From Microbulbifer sp. Q7 (lineage in GTDB: Bacteria; Pseudomonadota; Gammaproteobacteria; Pseudomonadales; Cellvibrionaceae), in contig NZ_LROY01000002.1 in the NCBI RefSeq assembly GCF_001639145.1, positions 124,001 through 188,000 of the forward strand: 64,000 nucleotides of DNA. The letters run 5' to 3'. The notes below the pieces were generated by a model. It was not told the DNA's origin. It did not search any database and saw only the letters and a program-made list of their open reading frames with translations. The position numbers and the translations under genes were made by a program. Positions 55,390 to 64,000 of this stretch are shown here, one piece after another (position 1 is the stretch's first letter; each line of letters opens with the position of its first letter).

Positions 55390-58300
55390 ATGCTGATGCT
55401 GCGCTGGTTCGCGCGCAAGTTCTGGCTGCTGGTGGTGGTTCTGGTGATCTCCCTGGCCATCCTGGTGCAGACGGGACGTATCCTGTCGCCGCAGGTGGGC
55501 AAATACAGCCCGGAAATTGGCCGCTGGCTCTCCGCGCGGCTGGGCGCACCGGTGCAACTGGAACACATCGCCCTGCGCTGGCAGGCGCTGGAAGTGGCGC
55601 TGCAGATCGACGGTCTGAACATCGGCGATTCGGGGCAGGTCAAACTGGCGCGGGGACTGTTTCACCTCGACCTGCTGGCCAGTCTCTGGAACCGGGAGCT
55701 GATCTGGAAAAACCTGGAGGTTGACGGCTTTTCCGCAGAGCTGGAGCAGCGCGCGGAAGGCGGCTGGCAGGTGCAGGGTTTCCCACTGGTGGCTGCGCCA
55801 GCTGACGCGGGTGCGGCACCCGCGGACACCGGACTGCGTCTGGGCGACCCGGCGCGGATTTTCCAGCTCGGCCCTAAAGTGCTGGTGCGCGATGCCAGTA
55901 TCGGCCTGACCCTCACTGGAGGACAGTCGGGCAACCTCGACTTGCGGGAAATCCAGCTGGAAAACAGTGGAGAGTTTCATCGCCTGGTTGCCCGGGCGTT
56001 CGTCACCGGGGCGATGGAAAGCCTGCACAGCGGTGAAGAAAGCCTGCGCCTGGTGTTGGAGGGGCGCGGCAACCCCCGCAACCACGACGAATTCTCCCTC
56101 AAGGGCTATGTGCAGCTAAATGAGCTGCTGGTGGATGCAGACCTGGTGGGCCTGCTGTACCAGCTGTTGCCGCTGCCAGAAAAACTCTACTGGCCCGGTC
56201 GCAAACTCGCGGGCGGTCGGCTGTGGCTCAGTTCCGATGCCCAGAATGGCTACAGCCTGCGGGGCGACCTGAGTCTTGCACAAGTCGCCGGCGACGGGCA
56301 GGGCGCGGGCGAAGGGGAGCGTGATGCCGATGCGGGGCGTGCTCTTGAAACCCTGAATGCCCTGTCCAGCCAACTATCCGGGCGCTGGCGTCCCGGGGAC
56401 TCCTGGGAACTGGTGTTGCAGGATCTGGGGCTCAACTGGCAGCAGCTGGAAGTGCCGGATGTGAATCTCCAGGCGAGCGGGGATCCGTCGGGTAACCTGC
56501 AGCTGGCGGTGGACCAGATCGAGCTGCAGGCCTGGCACCGGGTGCTGAAGGTGCTCGAACTGATACCGGAAAAAGCCGACGAGTGGCTCACTGCACTGGA
56601 CCCGACCGGTGAGCTGAAGAATGTGCGCCTGGCGCGCGTTGATGGCGAGCTCACCCTGGCGGCGAACCTGCAGGATGTGGTGGCGGGAGCGCACCGCGGC
56701 GCGCCGGCGGTTCGCGGGGTGAACGGTTATTTGTTCCTGAATGGCCAGGGTGGCCGTGTGGAGCTGGCCAGCAACCAGGGTTTCAGTGTGCATTTCCCGG
56801 TGCTCTACGACGCGCCCTTTGAGTTTGGCAGCGCTCGCGGCACCGTTGCGTGGGATATCGATCGCGCGCACAACACGGTTTCTATTTTCTCGGGCCCGAT
56901 TCAGCTGGACGCCATTGCTGACGAGCAGTCAGAGAGCGTGTCTGCTGGCGGCGACCATATTCCTGCCGCCGGTGCCTTTACCGGGCAGTTCCTGTTACAG
57001 ATTCCGGTGGTACCGCATACCCGTGCGGCGGATTTCACCCTCGCGCTGGGGCTGCGCAATGTCGCCGTTCAGGAGCAGCGCAATTTAGTACCTACCGTCG
57101 TCAGCGACGATCTGCGCCAGTGGCTCGATCAGAGTATCGGCAAGCGCAATGCCGGCCGTATTCCCGCGGCTGGGTTTATCTACCGCGGGTACAGCTATCG
57201 CGAAGGGGAAGACCGGGAGCTGCTGGCACTGGGCGCGCACGATTTCCGGGGTACGGTGCAGCTGCAGGCCGATATTCGCGACAGCAGCCTGGCCTACGCG
57301 CCTGACTGGCCGGCTGCAGAGAATGTGAACGGCCATCTGGGTATTAACGACCGTGAAGTGCTCGTGGCCGCCCCCAGTGCGAAACTGTGGGATGTCTCAG
57401 GGGCGAACGTGTCGGTGCGAATATCCCCGGAGCCCACCGGTTCCCGGCTGGATGTGCGTGCCGAGCTGGCGGGTCCCGCCGCCGATGGGTTGAAAATCCT
57501 GCGAGAGTCGCCGTTGCGTGAGCGCCTCGGTACGGCGTTCGATAGCTGGGATCTCGGCGGTGCCATGCAGGGAACCCTGCAGCTCAGCCAGCCACTGGGC
57601 GGCGCCGATTTTGCGCCCAGCCAGCAGGTAGACCTGGCGCTGTCGGGCGCGCGCCTGACCCTGCAAAACCTGAATCTGGATATCCATGGGCTCGACGGTA
57701 ATGTGCGCTACCACAGCCGCGACGGTCTCAAGGGGTCCCAATTCCGTGGCCGGTTATGGGGCAAGCCGCTGCGCGCTTCCATTCAGCATCTGGGGCAGGG
57801 CGAAGACCGTGATACCCAGGTGGTGGTGCGCGGTGAGGCGGTGACCGAAAGTATTGGCCAGTGGAGCGGGCGGCCGGAATTATTGTGGCTCGATGGTGCG
57901 CTGGATTACACCGCGCGCGTGACCATTCCGGCGCAGGCCAAAGCAAAACCTTATGCCGCCGTGTTGGAGCTGTCTTCCGACCTGGAGCAGGTGGCGGTCC
58001 GGCTGCCGGCACCGCTGGCCAAGCCCGCCGGCGAGAAGTCCCGGTTTGTGCTGCGTGTACCCATCGGCGAGCAGGGCAACCTGTATCACCTCAGTTATGG
58101 AGAGCACCTGCAGGGACAGATCTGGCAAGTGGACGGCAAATTGGAGCGTGCGGCGATTGCCCTGAATGCGGAGGCAACGCTGCCCGCGTCTCCCGGTATT
58201 GCCGTGATGGGGCACCTGCCGGTGGTGGATCTGCCGCCATGGAAAGAAGCGCTGTCGATCTATACCGAACCGGCGCCAGCAGTTGCTGGCGGGCAGGTAT

Positions 58301-59715
58301 CGGCGGCTGTCACCGACGGGGCTACTGCCGGTGCCGGGGATGAGAACCCGCTGCCGATTCGCCTCGATCTCAGCACGGATCTGTTGCAGGTGTCCGAGAC
58401 CACCCGCATCGACAATATCCACGTGCGAGGGCGCGGTCTTGGGGCAGACTGGCAGCTGGATTTCGATAGCGAGACCGCTGCGGGCAAGCTGAGCGGCACC
58501 CTCAATTCGGCGACGCCCATGCAACTGGCGCTGGAGCACCTGCGCCTGCCGCCGCTGGCGGCAAAAGAAGGCTCCGCGGCGCGTGACAGCGATACTGAGG
58601 CCCCCGCCACCTCGCTCGCGGCGCGCCTGCAGGATCGCTGGAAAGGATTTGATTTTGCCAGCCTGCCGAGTGTGGATTTCAGCACCGAAACTTTGTGGAT
58701 GGGTGATGAACCCATGGGCCCATGGTCCTTTCAGTTGCGCCCATCGGAGCAGCGCCTGGTGGTGAGTGATATTGAGGGCACCCTGCGTGGTATTCGCATC
58801 GAGGGCCGCACCACGGGAGAGAGCCGCCTGGGCGCGCAGCTGATGTGGATGCGCGATGAAGATGGCAGCGAGTCTTCCCAGTTTATTGGCCGCCTGCGCG
58901 GTGAAAACCTGGGTCAGGTACTGCAGTCGTGGGGGCAGGAAGCCGCCATCGAGAGCCGCAGCGCGGTCTTTGATACGGCGCTGCGCTGGCAGGGGTCTCC
59001 GGCCATGCTGAGCCCTAATAGCCTGAATGGTGAAATCCGTATCGATATCCGCAACGGGCGCTTTATGCGCGCCAGTGACAATGCCGGCACCTCCCTGCTG
59101 CGCCTGCTGTCTCTGTTCAATTTTGATACCTGGGCACGTCGCCTGCGCCTGGACTTCTCCGATCTGGTACAGAGTGGCCTGACCTTTGACCGGGTACACG
59201 GCGAGGTGTATTTCGAGGGCGATGGTGAGCTGTTGATCGCGGTGCCGATTCAGGTGGAGGGTCCCACCAGCGAGTTGCAAATGGCCGGGCGGGTCAATTT
59301 ACAGCGGGAAGACCTGAACCTGACTCTGGTGGCGACGTTGCCGGTGGGGAACAATCTGGCTTTTGTGGCGGCGCTGGCCGGTGGTTTGCCCGCTGCGGCG
59401 GGGGTGTACCTGATCAGTAAGGTGTTCAAGAAGCAGGTGGATCGGGTGGCCAGCGTCAGCTACCGCATCAACGGGGAGTGGGCGGATCCGGAAGTGCGCT
59501 TCGACAAGCTGTTCGATGACGGCGCTGCCGGGCGCGAAGGGCGCAGCGCGGTGGCACAGCGGCACAAGGAAAAAGCGGCGGGGGAGGCCGCAACCCGCAC
59601 GGTATCGGCGGGCGTGGCAGCCCCCGAACAGGGTGCACAGAAAGATTCCGGCGGTTTGCCCGTGGAGGCTTCCGGCTCGCAGCGCCCACAGCCACAGCCA
59701 TTCGGTGCTGGCTGA
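55390..59715 (+). CDS. yhdP: YhdP/AsmA-like intermembrane lipid transport protein
   Basis: A 1441-residue protein anchored by one N-terminal membrane segment (~12-32) with the rest in the periplasm. It begins with the AsmA/VPS13-like start (LSPQVGKYSPEIGRWLSARLGAPVQLEHIALRWQALEVALQIDGLNI) and consists of long β-groove repeats; the C-terminal AsmA-2 region around 1230-1370 includes LLRLLSLFNFDTWARRLRLDFSDL. YhdP-type proteins move phospholipids to the outer membrane. The family is usually ~1270 residues; here a Gly/Ala/Pro-rich C-terminal tail of ~60 residues extends it. It follows rng by 66 bp. tldD, the usual next gene, is absent. Confidence 0.94.
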   Translation: MLMLRWFARKFWLLVVVLVISLAILVQTGRILSPQVGKYSPEIGRWLSARLGAPVQLEHIALRWQALEVALQIDGLNIGDSGQVKLARGLFHLDLLASLWNRELIWKNLEVDGFSAELEQRAEGGWQVQGFPLVAAPADAGAAPADTGLRLGDPARIFQLGPKVLVRDASIGLTLTGGQSGNLDLREIQLENSGEFHRLVARAFVTGAMESLHSGEESLRLVLEGRGNPRNHDEFSLKGYVQLNELLVDADLVGLLYQLLPLPEKLYWPGRKLAGGRLWLSSDAQNGYSLRGDLSLAQVAGDGQGAGEGERDADAGRALETLNALSSQLSGRWRPGDSWELVLQDLGLNWQQLEVPDVNLQASGDPSGNLQLAVDQIELQAWHRVLKVLELIPEKADEWLTALDPTGELKNVRLARVDGELTLAANLQDVVAGAHRGAPAVRGVNGYLFLNGQGGRVELASNQGFSVHFPVLYDAPFEFGSARGTVAWDIDRAHNTVSIFSGPIQLDAIADEQSESVSAGGDHIPAAGAFTGQFLLQIPVVPHTRAADFTLALGLRNVAVQEQRNLVPTVVSDDLRQWLDQSIGKRNAGRIPAAGFIYRGYSYREGEDRELLALGAHDFRGTVQLQADIRDSSLAYAPDWPAAENVNGHLGINDREVLVAAPSAKLWDVSGANVSVRISPEPTGSRLDVRAELAGPAADGLKILRESPLRERLGTAFDSWDLGGAMQGTLQLSQPLGGADFAPSQQVDLALSGARLTLQNLNLDIHGLDGNVRYHSRDGLKGSQFRGRLWGKPLRASIQHLGQGEDRDTQVVVRGEAVTESIGQWSGRPELLWLDGALDYTARVTIPAQAKAKPYAAVLELSSDLEQVAVRLPAPLAKPAGEKSRFVLRVPIGEQGNLYHLSYGEHLQGQIWQVDGKLERAAIALNAEATLPASPGIAVMGHLPVVDLPPWKEALSIYTEPAPAVAGGQVSAAVTDGATAGAGDENPLPIRLDLSTDLLQVSETTRIDNIHVRGRGLGADWQLDFDSETAAGKLSGTLNSATPMQLALEHLRLPPLAAKEGSAARDSDTEAPATSLAARLQDRWKGFDFASLPSVDFSTETLWMGDEPMGPWSFQLRPSEQRLVVSDIEGTLRGIRIEGRTTGESRLGAQLMWMRDEDGSESSQFIGRLRGENLGQVLQSWGQEAAIESRSAVFDTALRWQGSPAMLSPNSLNGEIRIDIRNGRFMRASDNAGTSLLRLLSLFNFDTWARRLRLDFSDLVQSGLTFDRVHGEVYFEGDGELLIAVPIQVEGPTSELQMAGRVNLQREDLNLTLVATLPVGNNLAFVAALAGGLPAAAGVYLISKVFKKQVDRVASVSYRINGEWADPEVRFDKLFDDGAAGREGRSAVAQRHKEKAAGEAATRTVSAGVAAPEQGAQKDSGGLPVEASGSQRPQPQPFGAG

Positions 59716-59729
59716 TTTGATGCCAGCGG

Positions 59730-59758
59730 TTGCAAAAACCGAACAATTATTCGATATT
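59730..59758 (+). promoter_or_regulatory. Candidate promoter of the membrane protein gene
   Basis: TTGCAA (59730-59735) and GATATT (59753-59758) with a 17-bp spacer, in the 109-bp gap after yhdP. Confidence 0.45.
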
Positions 59759-59824
59759 TACCCGCAAGCGAATCGTCCATAGCGTTCGTACAACAATAAA
59801 GTCAGCATCAGAGGTGCGTCGCCA

Positions 59825-60664
59825 ATGTCTGAGGTGGTCTCTTTGGCCGGAATTCCGTTCAATCGCTACACACTGTTCAAACTCTTCAAGTACACGGTTT
59901 ACTGCCTGCTGGCGTACAACGTGTATGCCTTTTTTGTAGACAACCATGCGGCGGCCGGTACGGTCTTCGCGGATGGCGTGAGTCTGGGCAAAATTATTGA
60001 GGCGTATAACGACTCTATCGATACGCTGGCCTGGGTGGTATTGCTGCTGGTGTTTGAGCTGGAAACCTCGTTGCTTTCCGATGACCGCATCAAGGGTGGC
60101 ACCAAGTGGATGCTGAATGCGGTATCGGCCGTCTGTTATGTGTTCATTGTGTACTCGTTTTACGGATATGTGTCGGAGATGGTGTCGCTGACCCATCTGC
60201 TGCCGGTGAGCGGCACCGCGTGTGAGCTGGCCAATAGTGGCGGCTGGTCGATGGTGCTGGAGCAGGATGAATACACGGCATTGACGGCGGCCAATTGCGG
60301 TTCACTGGCCGATCTGCATTTGCTGCGTCTGGCGGATGCGCAGGTGCTGGGGGATGCGGCGGTCTGGCGGGAAATTCAGTGGCTGGCGTGGGTTGATGTG
60401 ATCAATGCTGGTGCCTGGCTGCTGGTGGTGGCGATTCTGGCGTTCGACGTGTGGCTGCAACTGCGCCACCAGCTGTCCGACTCCATCATGCGCTATTCCC
60501 AGGTTATCAAAGGGCTGCTGTATTTCACCCTGCTGCTGTGCGCCATCTACTGGGGAATCAACGGCAGCTTCCTAGACTTCTGGGATGCGTTCCTGTGGCT
60601 GGTGGCCTTCTTCTTTATCGAGATGAACCTGTTCGAATGGCAGGCTGAGACGAGCGCTGAGTAA
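59825..60664 (+). CDS. Uncharacterised inner-membrane protein
   Basis: A 279-residue protein I cannot assign to a named family. It has about five hydrophobic segments: ~20-40, ~65-85, ~100-120, ~195-215 and ~232-265. A polar, probably periplasmic segment of ~70 residues (125-190) contains two cysteines (CELANSGGW and ANCGSL) that could form a disulfide. Charged motifs in loops (ELETSLLSDDRIKGG and EMNLFEW) recall ion channel-like proteins, but this is weak. ATG 59825 has AGAGGTG upstream. It has its own candidate promoter and is followed by two hairpins. Confidence 0.75.
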   Translation: MSEVVSLAGIPFNRYTLFKLFKYTVYCLLAYNVYAFFVDNHAAAGTVFADGVSLGKIIEAYNDSIDTLAWVVLLLVFELETSLLSDDRIKGGTKWMLNAVSAVCYVFIVYSFYGYVSEMVSLTHLLPVSGTACELANSGGWSMVLEQDEYTALTAANCGSLADLHLLRLADAQVLGDAAVWREIQWLAWVDVINAGAWLLVVAILAFDVWLQLRHQLSDSIMRYSQVIKGLLYFTLLLCAIYWGINGSFLDFWDAFLWLVAFFFIEMNLFEWQAETSAE

Positions 60665-60712
60665 TTGTTCTGGTTTCGTGGTTCACGGGTGCTTCAAATC
60701 TTGCACTTTGGC

Positions 60713-60776
60713 GGTGTCGCTACCCGGTAGCGACACCTTCGCTTCAGGCATCAACACATTTGATTGATGCCTGAAG
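60713..60776. terminator. Two tandem perfect hairpins between convergent genes
   Basis: GGTGTCGCTAC (60713-60723) pairs with 60727-60737, and CTTCAGGCATCAA (60742-60754) pairs with 60764-60776. Neither has a T tract on either strand. They lie between the unassigned membrane protein gene and ppiC and probably mark both transcript ends. Confidence 0.6.
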
Positions 60777-60784
60777 TATCGATA

Positions 60785-61066
60785 TCAATCCTTGCGGCTG
60801 GTCACTTCCAGCAGGTGATAACCAAACTGGGTTTTCACCGGGCCGTGGACCTTATTCAGTTCGTCGTTGAATACCACCTTGTCGAATTCCGGCACCATCT
60901 GACCCTGGCTGAATTCACCCAGATCACCGCCGTTGCGGCCGGAAGGGCACTTGGAATGCTGCTGGGCAATCTTTCCGAAATCAGCGCCGTCTTCAATCTG
61001 CTTTTTCAGATCCTGACACTGGGCTTCGCTTTCAACGAGAATATGGCGGGCGGTTGCTTTTGGCAC
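60785..61066 (-). CDS. ppiC: Parvulin peptidyl-prolyl cis-trans isomerase C
   Basis: A 93-residue single-domain parvulin, the same length as E. coli Ppi[59 protein letters not shown] and the final FGYHLLEV give the whole fold, including the active-site His near residue 6 and His near the C-terminus. The start is GTG 61066, with GGGAG six bases upstream; a longer in-frame reading adds an unrelated leader. It is cytoplasmic, with no signal. Confidence 0.94.
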   Translation of the reverse strand: MPKATARHILVESEAQCQDLKKQIEDGADFGKIAQQHSKCPSGRNGGDLGEFSQGQMVPEFDKVVFNDELNKVHGPVKTQFGYHLLEVTSRKD

Positions 61067-61140
61067 GGGTATCTCCCTTATTTCCACAACAAATAGATTC
61101 GTGAGCGGCAAGCTTAGTGTTTTACCGCCGATGGAGCCAG

Positions 61141-62055
61141 CTACTGGCCGGATAAAGCTGCAAAGGTGTTGCACTGGTTCACATCACCGCTGGTGAATCC
61201 TTCCCTGAACCAGTAGGCGCGCTGCTCGGCGCTGCCGTGGGTGAAGGCGTCGGGGGACACGGCGCGACCAGCACGGCGTTGCAGGTGGTCGTCACCCACT
61301 GCGGCAGCGGCGCGCAGCCCTTCCTCGATATCACCGGGTTCCAGCATATTGCGGTCGCGGTGGGCGTAAAAGGCCCATACGCCGGCGTAGCAGTCCGCCT
61401 GTAACTCGAGCATGACCGAGAGGCGGTTGGACGTGACTTTGTCCGCGCGCATACGGGCCTGCTGTACTTTTTCCGAGGTGCCCATCAGGTTCTGTACATG
61501 GTGGCCGACTTCATGTGCAATGACGTAGGCAAAAGCAAAGTCACCCGGTGCCCCGAGTTTCTTGAGTTCGTTCAAAAAGCTCAGGTCGAGGTATACCTTC
61601 TGGTCGCCGGGGCAGTAAAAGGGGCCCACGGCGGCCGAGCTCAGGCCGCAGGCGGAGCGCACCGCTTCGCTGTAAAGCACCAGCTTGGGTGGGGCGTATT
61701 GCGAGCCCGCTTGCTGAAAGAGGGTTCCCCAGGTGTCTTCGGTGTCGGCCAGCACCACCGAGACAAACTGCGCCACCTCGTCATCGGGCGCGACGCCCTG
61801 TGTGCCCGGGGCCTGCTGGGAATCCGGGCCGAGGCTCGGTGATTCGGTACTGGGCGTACCGCTGAACAGGTTGCCGCCAAAGTAATACAGCGCCCCCAAT
61901 GCGAGCAGGATGAGCCAGCCGCGTTTGCTGCGCAGTAAAAAGGGGGCGAGGGCGAGCAGGTTGCCGAGCCCTCCCATGCCACCGCCACCACCGGGGGCTT
62001 TTTCTCCGCGGCGATCTTCCACATTCGAACTTCTGCGACCCTGACGCCAGCGCAT
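61141..62055 (-). CDS. ypfJ: Neutral zinc metallopeptidase, YpfJ family
   Basis: A 304-residue membrane-anchored protein. The N-terminus is basic with a Gly-rich run (~20-32), followed by a membrane segment (~46-60). The zinc motif HEVGHH is at residues 181-186 and ELQADCYAG at 217-225 gives the third ligand region. The family is annotated as a putative neutral zinc metallopeptidase; its substrates are unknown. It lies 74 bp upstream of ppiC on the same strand and may share its transcript. Confidence 0.93.
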   Translation of the reverse strand: MRWRQGRRSSNVEDRRGEKAPGGGGGMGGLGNLLALAPFLLRSKRGWLILLALGALYYFGGNLFSGTPSTESPSLGPDSQQAPGTQGVAPDDEVAQFVSVVLADTEDTWGTLFQQAGSQYAPPKLVLYSEAVRSACGLSSAAVGPFYCPGDQKVYLDLSFLNELKKLGAPGDFAFAYVIAHEVGHHVQNLMGTSEKVQQARMRADKVTSNRLSVMLELQADCYAGVWAFYAHRDRNMLEPGDIEEGLRAAAAVGDDHLQRRAGRAVSPDAFTHGSAEQRAYWFREGFTSGDVNQCNTFAALSGQ

Positions 62056-62214
62056 GGGAGCACCTCTCGTTTATCCTGCCGATTCACATCTGCGTATTGC
62101 TTTCAGCATAGAACAGTTGGCGCAGTTTTTTGTTTGGTGTGCGGGAGATTATCCTTGTACGCGGGATACCAGTGGCATCTTTATCGCTTATCCAACCACC
62201 AGTGAGCCGAAGCT

Positions 62215-62790
62215 TTGTCGTTGATACCTCTATTTCCTCTCAATATGGCGCTGTTTCCCGGCGTGACCTTGCCATTGCGGATTTTTGAGCAGCGTTACCT
62301 GCGCCTGGTGACCGAGTCCCTGAAAACCGACACCGGTTTCGGCGTGGTATTGATCCGCAGTGGGCGCGAAGTGGGGCAGGCGGACGTGTGGCCGCTGGGG
62401 CTGTACACGCGCATCGTTGACTGGAGCCAGGGAGAGGAGGGTTTGCTGCATATCGATGTGGCTGGCGATTCCCGTTTTCGCGTGCTGGACACCTTCCGCG
62501 AGGATGACGGGCTGCTGATGGCCGAGGTGGAATGGCTACCGGATGAAGAGACGCACCCGGTGCCGGAGAGCTGCGATGGCCTGCTGGCGGTCCTGAACGA
62601 ACTGAAGCAGCATGCCGCCTCGCTGGCACTGAAGTTCGCGCCGGTGGAGAGTGCCGAGGCGCTCTCCTGGCAGCTGGCGCAGCTGTTGCCCCTGGAAGAT
62701 GCTGCGCGGGTGGAGCTGCTGGCCAGTCACGACCCGTTAGAGCGGCTGGCGAGTATCGCCGCCAACCTCGATCGCTGGGCCCGGGAATAA
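62215..62790 (+). CDS. Stand-alone LON substrate-binding-domain protein
   Basis: A 191-residue protein matching the N-terminal domain of Lon protease (LIPLFPLNMALFPGVTLPLRIFEQRYLRLV), with no AAA+ ATPase or peptidase domain. Helical residues ~120-190 complete the fold. Such proteins are common in proteobacteria and their role is unproven. The start is TTG 62215; an in-frame TGA at 62203 rules out anything further upstream. The next gene starts 61 bp later. Confidence 0.88.
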   Translation: MSLIPLFPLNMALFPGVTLPLRIFEQRYLRLVTESLKTDTGFGVVLIRSGREVGQADVWPLGLYTRIVDWSQGEEGLLHIDVAGDSRFRVLDTFREDDGLLMAEVEWLPDEETHPVPESCDGLLAVLNELKQHAASLALKFAPVESAEALSWQLAQLLPLEDAARVELLASHDPLERLASIAANLDRWARE

Positions 62791-62851
62791 TCCCCTGCCA
62801 TTGGCCGATCGCGCTACGACAAAAATAATGCGGTAAACATTCTGGGTTGCT

Positions 62852-64000
62852 ATGGAAAACATTGTCTTGCTTGGCGTTCTGCTGGTCCTCACCGTGATTG
62901 TCGGGGCGTTTATGGGGATCTTTGCGTTTGCCGAGGTCAAAAGCCTGCGTGGAGAGGTGCGCCGGTTGCGCGCGATGATCGAGAGCCTGCAGGCGGCTGG
63001 ACTGGCTGTTGAGCCGCATCGCCCCGGCAAAGCGGCTTCCTCGCCGTCATCGACGCCACCGGCGCCGGTACCACCAGCGGAAGCCCCCGTGCGCACTCAA
63101 ATGCCCGATGCGGTAACCGACGAGGTGCCAACTAACGTACCGGAAGTGCCGAATAGCGTACCCAACCAGGTGCCGCCGGTAGCCACCGCGCGCAGCGGTG
63201 TCTCATCGCGGTCCGCCGCGGCCGCACGGCGCGCGCAGTTCTGGATGCGTGTTCAGGAAAACTGGATGGTCTGGCTGGGAGGCGCCTGTGTTGCACTCGC
63301 CGGGGTTTTCCTGGCGCGCTATGGCATTGAGCAGGGGCTGCTTGGGCCCAGAGTCCGTGTGGCCGCGGGCCTGCTGATGGCGTTGGCCCTGTACGTGGCC
63401 GCGGAGGTGTTGCGCCGCAAAACCGGTGGCAGCCATCCAACCTTCGCCGCACTCGCCGGCGGCGGGGCGATCACGGCCTTTGCCGCGATTCTGTCGGCGC
63501 TGCATCTGTATGACCTGATGGCGCCGGGATTGGCCTTCGGCCTGTTGGCGGTAGTGGCTCTGGTTACCCTGTGGTTGGCGCGGCTGCATGGGCCGGTACT
63601 GGCGGTGATCGGCATGCTGGGTGCTTACGGCGTGCCGGCGCTGGTTTCTACCGGCAGTGGCAATGTGCTTGGGGCGATGCTCTACGCGCTGATTATTTCC
63701 GTGTCGGTGTTGTTATTGCTGCGCCATGTCTACCGCAACTGGCTGTGGCTGGGGGTGCTCGTGGGAGCCCTCGCCTGGTGGTTGATCTCATTGCTGGGGC
63801 ACCAGGCCGATGACTGGCGGGGCCTGTATCTGGCCGCGCTGGCGTACCTGTTGCTGGCCGTGGTGCCTGGGGACTGGCTGCTGACCGGGGAGGACCCGGA
63901 GTCTGCCGGCGGCCCTGCGGCAAAGATCACCCCGCTGATCCTGCCGAGCCTGCTGGTGCTCGCGCTCGCCCAATGCCTGTCGATTTTGCGCGAGGGTTTC
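62852..64000 (+). CDS. DUF2339 multi-spanning membrane protein (cut by window edge)
   Basis: The first 383 codons of an open frame from ATG 62852. An N-terminal membrane segment (~3-25) is followed by a short coiled coil (EVKSLRGEVRRLRAMIESLQ), then a Pro/Val-rich linker (~50-120), then RAQFWMRVQENWMVWLGGACVALAG, the usual entry to the DUF2339 membrane core. From there hydrophobic segments repeat to the edge. DUF2339 proteins are large predicted inner-membrane proteins of unknown function, usually ~900 residues, so more than half is outside the window. Confidence 0.85.
   Translation, partial: MENIVLLGVLLVLTVIVGAFMGIFAFAEVKSLRGEVRRLRAMIESLQAAGLAVEPHRPGKAASSPSSTPPAPVPPAEAPVRTQMPDAVTDEVPTNVPEVPNSVPNQVPPVATARSGVSSRSAAAARRAQFWMRVQENWMVWLGGACVALAGVFLARYGIEQGLLGPRVRVAAGLLMALALYVAAEVLRRKTGGSHPTFAALAGGGAITAFAAILSALHLYDLMAPGLAFGLLAVVALVTLWLARLHGPVLAVIGMLGAYGVPALVSTGSGNVLGAMLYALIISVSVLLLLRHVYRNWLWLGVLVGALAWWLISLLGHQADDWRGLYLAALAYLLLAVVPGDWLLTGEDPESAGGPAAKITPLILPSLLVLALAQCLSILREGF

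Overview
The window looks like a chromosomal segment of a marine, polysaccharide-degrading gammaproteobacterium of the Cellvibrionales type, close to Microbulbifer. This is inferred from protein content and gene order; I made no database comparison. Base composition is moderately GC-rich and coding density is high. The housekeeping order ychF-pth-rplY-prs-tRNA-ispE-lolB-TPR-hemA-prfA-prmC and the mreBCD-maf-rng-yhdP order are the standard gammaproteobacterial arrangements. The window is cut at both ends: a DUF6279-type lipoprotein at the left and a DUF2339 membrane protein at the right.

Positions 1-24.5 kb form the most distinctive region, a sugar-catabolism super-locus. A nagK-nagB(SIS)-nagA-nagP operon takes N-acetylglucosamine to fructose-6-phosphate. 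A LacI-family regulator follows on the opposite strand. A pgi-edd-zwf-pgl-eda operon then carries fructose-6-phosphate through the Entner-Doudoroff pathway, with gap and pyk next. A TonB-dependent receptor is followed by a flavin-dependent 'tryptophan' halogenase, a JmjC/cupin-8 protein and a SapC-family protein. A near-palindromic 16-bp operator of the form ATGACAnCGnTnTCAT occurs once before nagK, once before pgi and twice before the receptor. This argues for one regulon joining outer-membrane uptake, GlcNAc catabolism and the Entner-Doudoroff pathway. The halogenase/JmjC/SapC cassette is the best candidate for an under-described system: its enzymes keep their catalytic motifs but have no obvious substrate.

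Positions 24.5-43.3 kb are mostly housekeeping and transport: a TauE/SafE permease, tRNA-Gln and tRNA-Met, an EamA permease, ychF, pth, rplY, prs, a second tRNA-Gln, ispE, lolB, a TPR lipoprotein, hemA-prfA-prmC, a CDF metal exporter, an AstE/AspA-like protein, a MATE exporter and a DoxX/HvfX-like protein. Each tRNA-Gln is followed by a copy of a ~105-bp module that begins with the 3' end of tRNA-Gln and contains a hairpin preserved by compensatory changes.

Positions 43.4-64 kb hold rhlB, cysZ, a PA4642-like gene, gatCAB, mreBCD-maf-rng-yhdP, an unassigned membrane protein, ppiC, ypfJ, a stand-alone LON-domain protein and the DUF2339 gene. Large dispersed stem-loop repeats surround the cysZ pair. 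mreC lacks a normal start: a good ATG lies one base out of frame behind a G5 run.
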